A stretch of 24,555 nt of DNA from SIG636 sp045537905 (GTDB lineage Bacteria; Bacillota; Clostridia; Oscillospirales; CAG-382), in assembly GCA_045537905.1 (NCBI GenBank), contig JAZSQJ010000057.1, positions 1 to 24,555 of the forward strand, in the 5' to 3' direction. The number at the start of each line of letters is the position of its first letter. Within the stretch, counting starts at the first letter, position 1. Positions 15,769 through 22,743 of the stretch are shown here, piece by piece. The notes under the pieces are model-generated. The model was given only the letters and a program-made list of their open reading frames with translations, was not told where the DNA came from and did no database searches. Position numbers and translations under genes: made by a program.

Positions 15769-16491
15769 ATGCTAAGACTTGAAAACGTTTGCTATAACGC
15801 CCCCGATGACGGTGTGGCTATTATAAAAAACCTTAGCCTTGAGGTTAAGGAGGGTGAGATACTTGTTGTAACGGGCCCCAATGGCGGCGGTAAAAGCACT
15901 CTTGCCCGTCTTGCAATGGGTATAATTACACCTAACAGCGGTAAAATACTGCTGGAGGGCAGTGATATTACAGGCCTTGATATAACGGAGAGGGCACGCC
16001 TTGGCGTAGGCTACGCTTTTCAGGCACCTCCAAGATTTAAGGGTCTTACCGTAAGGCGTCTTTTGTCCATTGCGGCAGGGGGAGCGATAGACGATACCGA
16101 GTGTTGCCGTTACCTTTCCTGCGTGGGGCTTTGTGCGGCGGATTATCTGGACCGCACTCTGGACGCTACCCTGTCAGGGGGAGAGCTTAAGAGGATAGAG
16201 GTAGCATCTCTTCTTATCCGCAATCTCAAGGTTGCTATATACGACGAGCCGGAGGCAGGCATTGATATATGGTCCTTTAATATGCTGGTAAACGCCTTCA
16301 GCAATCTTGGTCGTGAAAAAAGCGGCTCTCTTATGATAATCTCCCATCAGGAGCGTGTAATGCAAACTGCTGACCGTATAGCGGTGGTTGCAGGGGGCGA
16401 GCTTACTGATATAGGCAGTAAGGACGAGATTTTGCCCAGACTTACGGATATTTTCCGCAGAGGCTGTCTTAAAACCCAAAACAGCGACTAA
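15769..16491 (+). CDS. sufC: Fe-S cluster assembly ATPase SufC (SmsC-like)
   Basis: This 240-residue cytosolic ABC-type ATPase energises Fe-S assembly on the SufB scaffold. Walker A is GPNGGGKST (36-44), Q-loop Q85, signature LSGGELKR (135-142), Walker B IYDEPEAGID (157-166) with E160, and switch H193. The RIEVASLL segment after the signature is typical of SufC rather than of membrane transporters. It is first in a plus-strand operon, 18 bases before sufB. No sufS, sufU or sufD is linked. Confidence 0.92.
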   Translation: MLRLENVCYNAPDDGVAIIKNLSLEVKEGEILVVTGPNGGGKSTLARLAMGIITPNSGKILLEGSDITGLDITERARLGVGYAFQAPPRFKGLTVRRLLSIAAGGAIDDTECCRYLSCVGLCAADYLDRTLDATLSGGELKRIEVASLLIRNLKVAIYDEPEAGIDIWSFNMLVNAFSNLGREKSGSLMIISHQERVMQTADRIAVVAGGELTDIGSKDEILPRLTDIFRRGCLKTQNSD

Positions 16492-16509
16492 AAAACAAGA
16501 GGTATAAAA

Positions 16510-17436
16510 ATGGATAAGATTTTTATGGCGGGGGACCTTCGCCTGCTTGATATAGTATCGTCTCTGCCCTCCAAGCCCACAGGCGCATACAACGTGCGTA
16601 AAAACGGCTCCGGTGCGGCGCGCTCCGTTACGGAGAACATTGATATCGTCAACAAGGCAGACGGCAGCGGCATTGAGATAATAATAAAGGCAAATACTAA
16701 AAACGAAAAGGTTTATATACCGGTTATACTTACCGAAAGCGGTCTTAACGAGACCGTAGCCAACGATTTTATTATCGGTGACGGTGCGGAGGTAGAGATA
16801 ATAGCAGGCTGCGGTATATGCAACAACGGTAGCTGCGGCGGCAGCAGTCACAGCGGCGTCCATACCTTTAAGGTGGGCAAAAACTGCCGTGTTAAGTATA
16901 CCGAAAAGCATTACGGTGAGGGTAGCGGTGACAGTATAATGAATCCGTCTACCGTTATAATGATGGACGAGGACAGCGTTTTTGACCTTGAGAGTATACA
17001 GATTGAGGGTATAAGCTCCACCGTCCGTAATACCGTGGCGTATCTGGGCACCGCCGCAAGGCTAAACGTGTCCGAAAGGCTGGTTACCCACGACGCTCAG
17101 GTGGCAAAATCCGATATGGAGGTTTACCTTAACGGCAAGGACAGCAGTCTGCAGATAGTGTCCCGCTCCGTAGCAAGGGACAGCTCCTCCCAGGTGTTCC
17201 ACCCCAAGGCGATAGGTAACACCGCCTGTAACGCCCACATTCAGTGTGATGCCATTATTATGGACGACGCCTCTGTTGGCAGTATTCCCGAAATACAGGC
17301 AAACAGCGCCGAGGCGTCTATCATCCACGAGGCGGCTATAGGCAGAATCAATAACGAGCAGCTTCTCAAGCTTCAGACTCTGGGTCTTACCGCAGAGGAG
17401 GCAGAGGGCGTTATAATCGAGGGCTTTTTGAGTTAA
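16510..17436 (+). CDS. sufB: Minimal SufB/SufD-family Fe-S scaffold (SmsB-like)
   Basis: At 308 residues this is much shorter than classic SufB (~465) and lacks most of the N-terminal region. The C-terminal beta-helix core is kept. IQCDAII (C246) and HEAAIGRI (E274) align with the cysteine and glutamate that are essential in E. coli SufB. A second cysteine group, C101-x2-C104-x4-C109, lies in CGICNNGSCGG. The sufC-sufB pair without other suf genes matches the two-gene minimal SUF-like systems reported in anaerobic bacteria and archaea. Its stop overlaps the ribosome binding site of the next gene, linking it to the copper module. Confidence 0.88.
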   Translation: MDKIFMAGDLRLLDIVSSLPSKPTGAYNVRKNGSGAARSVTENIDIVNKADGSGIEIIIKANTKNEKVYIPVILTESGLNETVANDFIIGDGAEVEIIAGCGICNNGSCGGSSHSGVHTFKVGKNCRVKYTEKHYGEGSGDSIMNPSTVIMMDEDSVFDLESIQIEGISSTVRNTVAYLGTAARLNVSERLVTHDAQVAKSDMEVYLNGKDSSLQIVSRSVARDSSSQVFHPKAIGNTACNAHIQCDAIIMDDASVGSIPEIQANSAEASIIHEAAIGRINNEQLLKLQTLGLTAEEAEGVIIEGFLS

Positions 17437-17446
17437 GGAGCAGTTT

Positions 17447-17662
17447 ATGACAGCAAAATTTGAAGTAAAGGGTATGCACTGTGCGGCTTGTTCCGCCATA
17501 GTGGAGAAAACAGTGGCAGAGCTGGAGGGTGTAAACAGCGTTTCCGTTACCCTTCTTCTCAACAGTGCAGAGGTGGAGTTTGACGAGAAGCAAATCTCAC
17601 CCAGGCAAATAGCCAAGGCGATCAAAAACGCAGGCTTTTCCGCATCCGTAAAAAAAAAGTAG
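17447..17662 (+). CDS. Heavy-metal-associated domain, CopZ-like (zero-frame product)
   Basis: This 71-residue HMA domain has the metal-binding motif GMHCAAC (C12, C15), the size and fold pattern of the copper chaperone CopZ. AAGGAG precedes the ATG at good spacing and overlaps the end of sufB. The frame ends GTA AAA AAA AAG TAG, exactly at a nine-A tract. In the -1 frame the coding sequence continues without a stop into the copper ATPase. It may therefore be both a free chaperone and the N-terminal domain of a 721-residue CopA, by frameshifting. The alternative is a sequencing error or a real frameshift mutation in the A-run. Confidence 0.88.
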   Translation: MTAKFEVKGMHCAACSAIVEKTVAELEGVNSVSVTLLLNSAEVEFDEKQISPRQIAKAIKNAGFSASVKKK

Positions 17663-17694
17663 CCGCCGCTGAGGACGAAAAGGTAAGCAGCGGC
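17650..17694 (+). promoter_or_regulatory. Candidate programmed -1 frameshift signal
   Basis: The slippery heptamer A AAA AAG (17653-17659) lies inside a run of nine A (17650-17658) and is followed directly by the zero-frame stop TAG. After a five-base spacer comes a seven-bp stem GCCGCTG (17665-17671) with CAGCGGC (17688-17694) and a 16-base loop. Heptamer, spacing and stem-loop are the classic parts of a bacterial -1 signal, the same heptamer being used in E. coli dnaX. Transcriptional slippage on A9 is also possible. Confidence 0.75.
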
Positions 17695-19611
17695 CTTTGG
17701 CGTGTTTTGCTTTCCTTGGCGTTTCTTCTTCCTCTTTGGTACGTGGCTATGGCTCATCATATGGGCTTTGTTTTGCCGTCCGCACTAAAACCCCACACAG
17801 TAAACGGGTTGGTGCAGGCGGCTTTTCTGCTGCCCATTTTCGTCCTTTGTTACCGTATGCCCATAAACGGCTGGCGTGCCATCTTCCGTTTAAGTCCCGA
17901 TATGGACAGCCTTGTGGCAACAGGGGTTACCGCCTCTCTGATTTACAGTATAGTAAGCTTTTTTACAGGGGGCGCCTTTTATTTCGAGGCGGCAGGTATG
18001 ATACTTGCCCTTATTTCCCTGGGTAAGTATATCGAGGCAAAGGCTAAAAAACGCACCGCCTCTGCCCTTGAAAAGATAATAAACCTTGCCTCTCCCGAGG
18101 CAACGGTTATCCGTGACGGTAAGGAAATCCGTATCCCTGCGGAGGAGATACGGGCAGGGGAGCTTGTGGTGATAGCCGAGGGTGAGCGTGCCGCCGCAGA
18201 CGGCGTGGTTACCGAGGGCGGTGCAAGCTTTGATGAAAGTGCCGTAACGGGGGAAAGCATCCCCTCTGACAAGGTAAAGGACAGCGAGGTAATAAGCGGT
18301 AGCGTAAACCTTACGGGACGTGTGATTATAAGGGCTACCCGTGTAGGTGAGGACAGCACCATAAACCGTATAATAAAGCTTATGGAGCACGCCGCATCGG
18401 CAAAGGCGCCTATAGCCCGTATTGCCGATAAGGTAAGCAGTATTTTCGTGCCTGCCGTTATGACCCTCTCCCTTATAACGGCTATAATATGGCTTATAGC
18501 AGGCAACGGCTCTGCCGCCTTTTCCCATGCCGTTTCCGTTCTTGTAATCTCCTGCCCCTGTGCCTTGGGTTTGGCAACCCCCTCTGCCATAACGGTAGCC
18601 TTGGGTTATGCGGCAGGACGGGGCATACTGTTTAAGGATGCCGCCGCAATGGAATGTGCAGGCAAAATTGACCTGCTGGCACTGGATAAAACGGGCACCC
18701 TTACCAAGGGTATGCCTACGGTTACCGACACCGAGGGGGATATAAAGGCTATAGCCTATGCGGTGGAGTCACTTAGTCCCCACCCCGTTGCCAAGGCTGT
18801 GGTAAGGGCCTTTGAGGAGCAAAAGGGTATACTTTCCGCAGATAGCTACAAGAGCTATGCAGGCAAGGGCGTTTCCGCAGTTGTTGAGGGCAGGCTGATA
18901 TATGCAGGCAACCGCCGTCTTATGGCAGAGCAGAAAGTAGAGCTTGGCACCTACACAAACGGTATAGAAAAAGCCGAGAAGGAGGGTAAAACCCTGCTTA
19001 TTTTCGGCACCGAGGGTAAATGTATAGGCTTTGTTGCCGTGGCAGACTCTCTGCGTGAGGATGCGGTAAGCACTGTAAAACGTCTTAAGCATTTAGGTAT
19101 TAAGCTCACTATGCTGACGGGTGACAACCAAAACGCCGCAGAGTATATAGCAAGCCGGGCAGGGATAGAGGAATGCCACGGCGGTCTCCTTCCCGATGCC
19201 AAGGCGGAGTATATAAACACCTATATAAAAAAAGGCTACACCGTAGCAATGGTAGGTGACGGTATAAACGATGCTCCTGCCCTTGTCAGTGCCTCTCTGG
19301 GGATATCGGTAATGGGCAGCAGTGACGTAGCTGCAGACGCCTCCGACGTGGTGCTTATGGAAACGGGTATAAGCCGTGTGGCGGAAAGCGTAAATATCGG
19401 CAAGAAAACCCTCCGTGTTATCAAGCAAAACCTGTTCTGGGCGCTTATATATAACACCCTGCTTATACCCCTGGCGGCAGGTGCCTTTGTGGCCTTCGGC
19501 ATAGAGATAACCCCCTCCGTTTCCGCCGCCGCTATGAGCCTCAGCTCCCTTACGGTGGTAGGCAACGCATTAAGACTAAGATACGTATTGAAAAGCTCCG
19601 TTTCAAAATAA
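17659..19611 (+). CDS. copA: Cu(+)-exporting P-type ATPase (-1 frame part)
   Basis: This is the ATPase body of a P1B-1 copper pump. If read from a TTG at 17707 it has 634 residues: TGES at 181-184 (actuator), CPC at 283-285 (metal site in the membrane), DKTGT with phosphorylated D327, SPHP with H359 (nucleotide domain), and GDGIND at 517-522. YN (582-583) and MSLSS (610-614) in the last two membrane segments are the Cu(+)-specific residues. It has no metal-binding domain of its own and no ribosome binding site. The frame is open back to 17584 but contains no ATG or GTG before that TTG. A -1 shift after 17659 joins it to the upstream HMA domain, giving 721 residues, the usual CopA size. It sits in the sufCB operon; copper attacks Fe-S clusters, so co-expression is sensible. 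Confidence 0.93.
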   Translation, partial: VAAAEDEKVSSGLWRVLLSLAFLLPLWYVAMAHHMGFVLPSALKPHTVNGLVQAAFLLPIFVLCYRMPINGWRAIFRLSPDMDSLVATGVTASLIYSIVSFFTGGAFYFEAAGMILALISLGKYIEAKAKKRTASALEKIINLASPEATVIRDGKEIRIPAEEIRAGELVVIAEGERAAADGVVTEGGASFDESAVTGESIPSDKVKDSEVISGSVNLTGRVIIRATRVGEDSTINRIIKLMEHAASAKAPIARIADKVSSIFVPAVMTLSLITAIIWLIAGNGSAAFSHAVSVLVISCPCALGLATPSAITVALGYAAGRGILFKDAAAMECAGKIDLLALDKTGTLTKGMPTVTDTEGDIKAIAYAVESLSPHPVAKAVVRAFEEQKGILSADSYKSYAGKGVSAVVEGRLIYAGNRRLMAEQKVELGTYTNGIEKAEKEGKTLLIFGTEGKCIGFVAVADSLREDAVSTVKRLKHLGIKLTMLTGDNQNAAEYIASRAGIEECHGGLLPDAKAEYINTYIKKGYTVAMVGDGINDAPALVSASLGISVMGSSDVAADASDVVLMETGISRVAESVNIGKKTLRVIKQNLFWALIYNTLLIPLAAGAFVAFGIEITPSVSAAAMSLSSLTVVGNALRLRYVLKSSVSK

Positions 19612-19644
19612 AAGCCTTAAATAGTAAATTCAAGAAAATATATA

Positions 19645-19690
19645 ACCCCCAAAGAAGCGTTTTAAGTCTTCTTTGGGGGTATGCTTATTT
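19645..19690 (+). terminator. Terminator of the suf-copA operon
   Basis: A 13-bp perfect stem, ACCCCCAAAGAAG with CTTCTTTGGGGGT, closes a 10-base loop, followed by ATGCTTATTT. It lies about 33 bases past the copA stop. Confidence 0.75.
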
Positions 19691-19708
19691 CCAATAAATG
19701 CTGTTGTT

Positions 19709-19914
19709 AGTGAAGTTTTCGCTAAAGCGAAAGTGAAGTTGTTATCTGCGATAACAGTAAAGTTTAAGTCTTTTAGACTCAAGTGAAGCAAACTTTGCCG
19801 AAGGCAAAACTTCACTGCCCGTAGGGCAACTTCACTTGTGCTACAAACTTCACTTGCCCCTCGGGCAAACTTAGTTGAGTTTATCTCAAATCAATCTTGA
19901 TTTGAGATAAACTC
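19709..19914. repeat. Array of different small hairpins with a common punctuating motif
   Basis: About seven hairpins with unrelated stems lie in 206 bases: TTTCGC/GCGAAA, GTTATC/GATAAC, AGTCT/AGACT, TTTGCC/GGCAAA, TGCCC/GGGCA, TTGCCC/GGGCAA, and a 16-bp one at 19877-19892 with 19899-19914. A weak TTGT/ACAA lies among them. Loops are mostly three or four bases. Between them the motif AGTGAAGTT appears in the left half and its complement AACTTCACT in the right half. The units differ, so this is not a CRISPR array. The last hairpin includes the final codons of the regulator gene. Function unknown. Confidence 0.8.
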
Positions 19915-20274
19915 TTTAACATAATTTTTAATAGCTTCAAAGGATGCCTCGCTTATATCGTGTTCAATCTTACAGGCGTCCTCAACGGCAACGTCTCTGT
20001 CTACTCCAAGGCTTACCAAAAAATCCGTAAGCAGGGTATGCCTTTCATACATCTTTTCCGCAACGGCAAGCCCCTTTTCCGTAAGGGTAATAAAGCCCTC
20101 CTCGGCAACCGAGATAAAGCCGCCGTCCTTAAGCAGCCTCATAGCTCTGCTGACGCTGGGCTTGGAGTAACCCATCTGCTCACCCACGTCAATGGCACGG
20201 ACGCCAGGGTTTGTTTTGGACAGCATATATATAGTTTCCAAGTACATCTCGCCCGACTCTTGCACGGTAAACAC
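19891..20274 (-). CDS. DtxR-family metal-dependent repressor, probably iron-sensing
   Basis: This 127-residue regulator has an N-terminal winged helix and a metal-binding dimerisation domain, and lacks the SH3-like third domain of DtxR. Its likely ligands are M10 (GEMYLETIY), C101, E104 and H105 (ACKIEH), with H79. Met and Cys at these two places are typical of the iron-responsive DtxR/IdeR branch, whereas manganese-sensing MntR has Asp and Glu. It would bind DNA when metal is plentiful. The start is GTG at 20274; a second GTG three codons on is also well placed after GCAGG. The last seven codons lie in a 16-bp inverted repeat of the adjacent hairpin array, so the tail may have been remodelled by it. 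Neighbouring sufCB, copA and the divergent operon are candidate targets. Confidence 0.85.
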   Translation of the reverse strand: MFTVQESGEMYLETIYMLSKTNPGVRAIDVGEQMGYSKPSVSRAMRLLKDGGFISVAEEGFITLTEKGLAVAEKMYERHTLLTDFLVSLGVDRDVAVEDACKIEHDISEASFEAIKNYVKEFISNQD

Positions 20275-20289
20275 CTGCCTTTCTTTTTA

Positions 20290-20318
20290 ATTATAACATA
20301 CCAAAAGTATAAATTCAA
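20290..20318 (-). promoter_or_regulatory. Promoter of the DtxR-family regulator, with possible operator
   Basis: On the minus strand TTGAAT (20318-20313) and a perfect TATAAT (20295-20290) are 17 bases apart. The spacer holds a short palindrome ATAC-CAAAA-GTAT (20298-20310), extended by TTATA/TATAA, that could be an autoregulatory operator. It does not match the known DtxR box closely, so the operator is only a suggestion. Confidence 0.65.
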
Positions 20319-20332
20319 GTACTTAAAAAGCC

Positions 20333-20361
20333 TTGCTAAAACGGACAGTATATGTTATAAT
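20333..20361 (+). promoter_or_regulatory. Promoter of the four-gene surface operon
   Basis: TTGCTA (20333-20338) and a perfect TATAAT (20356-20361) are 17 bases apart. Its -35 lies 14 bases from that of the divergent regulator promoter, so one bound repressor could affect both. Confidence 0.7.
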
Positions 20362-20393
20362 AAACCGAACAACGGCGTGGAGGCTAGTTTTAT

Positions 20394-21500
20394 ATGGAAA
20401 AATCGAGCAAAAAGAGTATAGGTGCGTGGTTTTCTAACCTGTGGTATTATTATAAATGGCATATCCTTGTAGGGGCGTTGGTGCTTCTGGTGCTGGGCAT
20501 CTCCTTAGTGCAGTGCATCAAGAACGAAAAGCCCGATGCCAGCATACTTTACGTGGCTGATATGGACCTTGGCAACACCAACCGCGGCAAGGTGGAGCAG
20601 TTTGCGGCAGAGTATTACGGCGACGTAACCGGTGACGGCAAAAAGGTGCTTTCTATCGCTTTTATGAACCAAAACGACAAAACCACCAAGGACCGCATAC
20701 AGACCGAGGTTGTGGCAGGTGAGCATACCCTGTATTTCGTAGACAAGGCAAGCTTTGAATGGCTTTCCAAATACGACGTTTTGGCGCCTCTGGCAGAGGT
20801 GCTTGGGGAAAAGCCCGAGGGCGCTGTAAGCGACTACGGCATAGAGATTAAATATCTTGACCTTGCTGAGGTAGAGGGCTTTAACGATATGCCCCGTGAT
20901 ACTATTATGTGTCTCCGTGGCAACAGAGAGGGCGGCATAGACTACGGAAACTCTACCGAGCTTTATAAGAACAACGTAGACCTGTTCCGTTCCCTTGCGG
21001 GCTATGAGATAAAGGACCTCAGCCGTGAGGACGTAAATATGGTAATGATAGGCGACCGTGACCTGTACGAGAATTGCGTAAGGGATATAGAGCAAAGCCT
21101 GTATTTTATCTCCAAGCAAAACGAGCAAAGCACGGTACCCATCCTTAGGTACAGCACCCTTCAGCTGCAGTATAAGGAGGGTCAGCATATCTTTGGCGAG
21201 GAGGAGCAGGCAAGGGTAGAGGAAATGGCAAAGGGCGGTAAGATACTGCTTCTTGACGAGGACGTGTATCTCTATCTGTCGGGCAAGGGGCTCCTTAAGG
21301 AGATAAAAAGCCTTGGCATAGAGCTGCCCGAAAAAGCGGATAAATTTGGCGTTATGATGAAGGATTTGTCCCTGTTCAAAACCAACGGCTTTTATTATAC
21401 CGACGACCACGAAAACAGCCGTGTTTACCTTTGCGGTACCTCGGATATAGAGGGTTTTTCTGCCCGTGTACTGGGTTATCTTTACGAATTCAAGGCATAA
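20394..21500 (+). CDS. Membrane-anchored protein of unknown function
   Basis: This 368-residue protein is not recognised. A basic, aromatic N-terminus (WYYYKWH, about 17-23) leads into one membrane helix (about 24-40). The rest, about 325 residues, is soluble, mixed alpha/beta and probably outside the cell. It has no obvious catalytic motif or repeat. GGAGG lies ten bases before the ATG. It is the first gene of an operon with a six-cysteine protein (11-base gap) and two SGNH-like lipoproteins, so it may serve the same envelope process. Confidence 0.75.
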   Translation: MEKSSKKSIGAWFSNLWYYYKWHILVGALVLLVLGISLVQCIKNEKPDASILYVADMDLGNTNRGKVEQFAAEYYGDVTGDGKKVLSIAFMNQNDKTTKDRIQTEVVAGEHTLYFVDKASFEWLSKYDVLAPLAEVLGEKPEGAVSDYGIEIKYLDLAEVEGFNDMPRDTIMCLRGNREGGIDYGNSTELYKNNVDLFRSLAGYEIKDLSREDVNMVMIGDRDLYENCVRDIEQSLYFISKQNEQSTVPILRYSTLQLQYKEGQHIFGEEEQARVEEMAKGGKILLLDEDVYLYLSGKGLLKEIKSLGIELPEKADKFGVMMKDLSLFKTNGFYYTDDHENSRVYLCGTSDIEGFSARVLGYLYEFKA

Positions 21501-21511
21501 GAGGTGTTGTT

Positions 21512-21727
21512 ATGGCGAAGAAAACAAAATGCCCCGAGGAGAACAGAATCTGTGCGTATTGTGAGCACGCAGAGGTGATATCGGACAGCGGTGCCTGCAT
21601 CTGTGCCTTTAAGGGTATAGTTCACGACGACAGCGTTTGCCGCAAATTTTCCTTTGATTTGCTTAAGTATAAGCCCCGTATTACCAAATTGCCTGCGGTT
21701 GATATCCCACTAATCAAGCTGGACTAA
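21512..21727 (+). CDS. Small six-cysteine protein, probably metal-binding
   Basis: This 71-residue protein has cysteines C7, C14, C17, C29, C31 and C43 (spacing C-x6-C-x2-C-x11-C-x-C-x11-C). That suggests a zinc- or Fe-S-binding fold, or a disulfide-free cytosolic ribbon, since no signal peptide is present. The start follows GAGGTG by a few bases; a longer frame reaching back into the upstream gene lacks a ribosome binding site. It is not recognised as a named family. It lies in an operon between the membrane protein and the lipoproteins. Confidence 0.75.
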   Translation: MAKKTKCPEENRICAYCEHAEVISDSGACICAFKGIVHDDSVCRKFSFDLLKYKPRITKLPAVDIPLIKLD

Positions 21728-21744
21728 GCAGAGGAGGGGAGTTT

Positions 21745-22731
21745 ATGAAAAAATTTATAGCCTTGCTTCTTGTTCTGGCAACGCTAAGCCTGCCTTTTAC
21801 CGCCTGCAGTACAGCGGAGGGCAACCCCGATGCAAAGCCTTCGGGCGAGGAAACCACAGCGGCGGAAACTACAGTGACGGAAACTACGGAGGAAACTACG
21901 GAGGAAACTACGGAGGACAGCAGTGCGGAAAGCAGTGAGGAGTCTGTTGATACGATCTACAAGCCTACAAGTAAAGAGGACGCAGTTATGATCATCCCCG
22001 AGGAATTTGACTACGACGAGATAGACGCCTTTTTCGACGACTCTGTGTTTATCGGCTATTCTATAATGATGCACTTCGGCAGATATGTAAACGACTGGCG
22101 AGAGACCGTGGACGAAAAAATAATGGGTACGGCAGAGTTCAGAGCGGGGGTTAGTATGAACTTCAGGGCAAACAAAAACCAGGACCCTGCTGACGAAAAT
22201 ACTACCCTGCCTAAGCACAACAACGTGGCGTATCATTTTGAGGATCTGCCTAAGGCTATGGGTGTAAAAACCCTGGTTATAGGTCTTATGCCCTACAGCG
22301 ATATGGGGCTTGGCGGTCCGGACACCTGTGTGGAAAGGGGCTCGGAATGTGAGATAGAGGGGCTTAAAAAGATAAAGTCACAAAACCCCAACCTGCAAAT
22401 AATAGTCCTTTCCGGTACCTATAATACGGGCGTACAAAAGGAAGGCTCTATCAAGCTTGACCGTATGCATAACGATAACGTACGTAGCTTCAACAATAAT
22501 ATCCTGGAGTATTGCAACACAGCGGGTATTGACTTTATAGACGTTTCCACTCCTCTTACCAACGGATACGGATATTTCATCAAGGAGTGGGCGTCTGACG
22601 GTGTATACCATATAAAGCAGGAGCCCTATAAGATATGGATAGAGGTTCTCCGCGACTATGCTAGACAAAAGAAAGCAGGCACCTGGCAAAACCCCACGCT
22701 TATGCCAAGTCTTGGCTTTGAAATTGATTAA
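21745..22731 (+). CDS. SGNH-hydrolase-like lipoprotein A
   Basis: This 328-residue lipoprotein has a signal peptide with lipid-acceptor C21 (LPFTAC). A short Thr/Glu-rich linker (about 36-68) with repeated ETT units follows. The globular domain (about 88-328) resembles GDSL/SGNH hydrolases. SVFIGYS (100-106) sits where the GDS nucleophile block should be, and S106 is kept. GTYNTG (224-229) is near the GxND-type block. The C-terminal SDGVYH (284-289) with D285 and H289, followed by EPYKIWIEVLRDY, is the typical last block. GDS is changed to GYS, so hydrolase activity is uncertain; relatives act on acylated polysaccharides or peptidoglycan. It has a strong GGAGGGG site and is paralogous to the next gene. 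Confidence 0.8.
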   Translation: MKKFIALLLVLATLSLPFTACSTAEGNPDAKPSGEETTAAETTVTETTEETTEETTEDSSAESSEESVDTIYKPTSKEDAVMIIPEEFDYDEIDAFFDDSVFIGYSIMMHFGRYVNDWRETVDEKIMGTAEFRAGVSMNFRANKNQDPADENTTLPKHNNVAYHFEDLPKAMGVKTLVIGLMPYSDMGLGGPDTCVERGSECEIEGLKKIKSQNPNLQIIVLSGTYNTGVQKEGSIKLDRMHNDNVRSFNNNILEYCNTAGIDFIDVSTPLTNGYGYFIKEWASDGVYHIKQEPYKIWIEVLRDYARQKKAGTWQNPTLMPSLGFEID

Positions 22732-22743
22732 GGAGAAGGAAGT

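Noticed and set aside
17707..19611. Independent TTG start for the copper ATPase
   Set aside because: No ribosome binding site precedes it and it would begin within the linker before the first membrane helix; joining to the HMA domain by frameshift explains the layout better.
19709..19914. Possible CRISPR array
   Set aside because: The repeated unit is only about nine bases, the intervening sequences are palindromes rather than spacers, and no cas gene is present.
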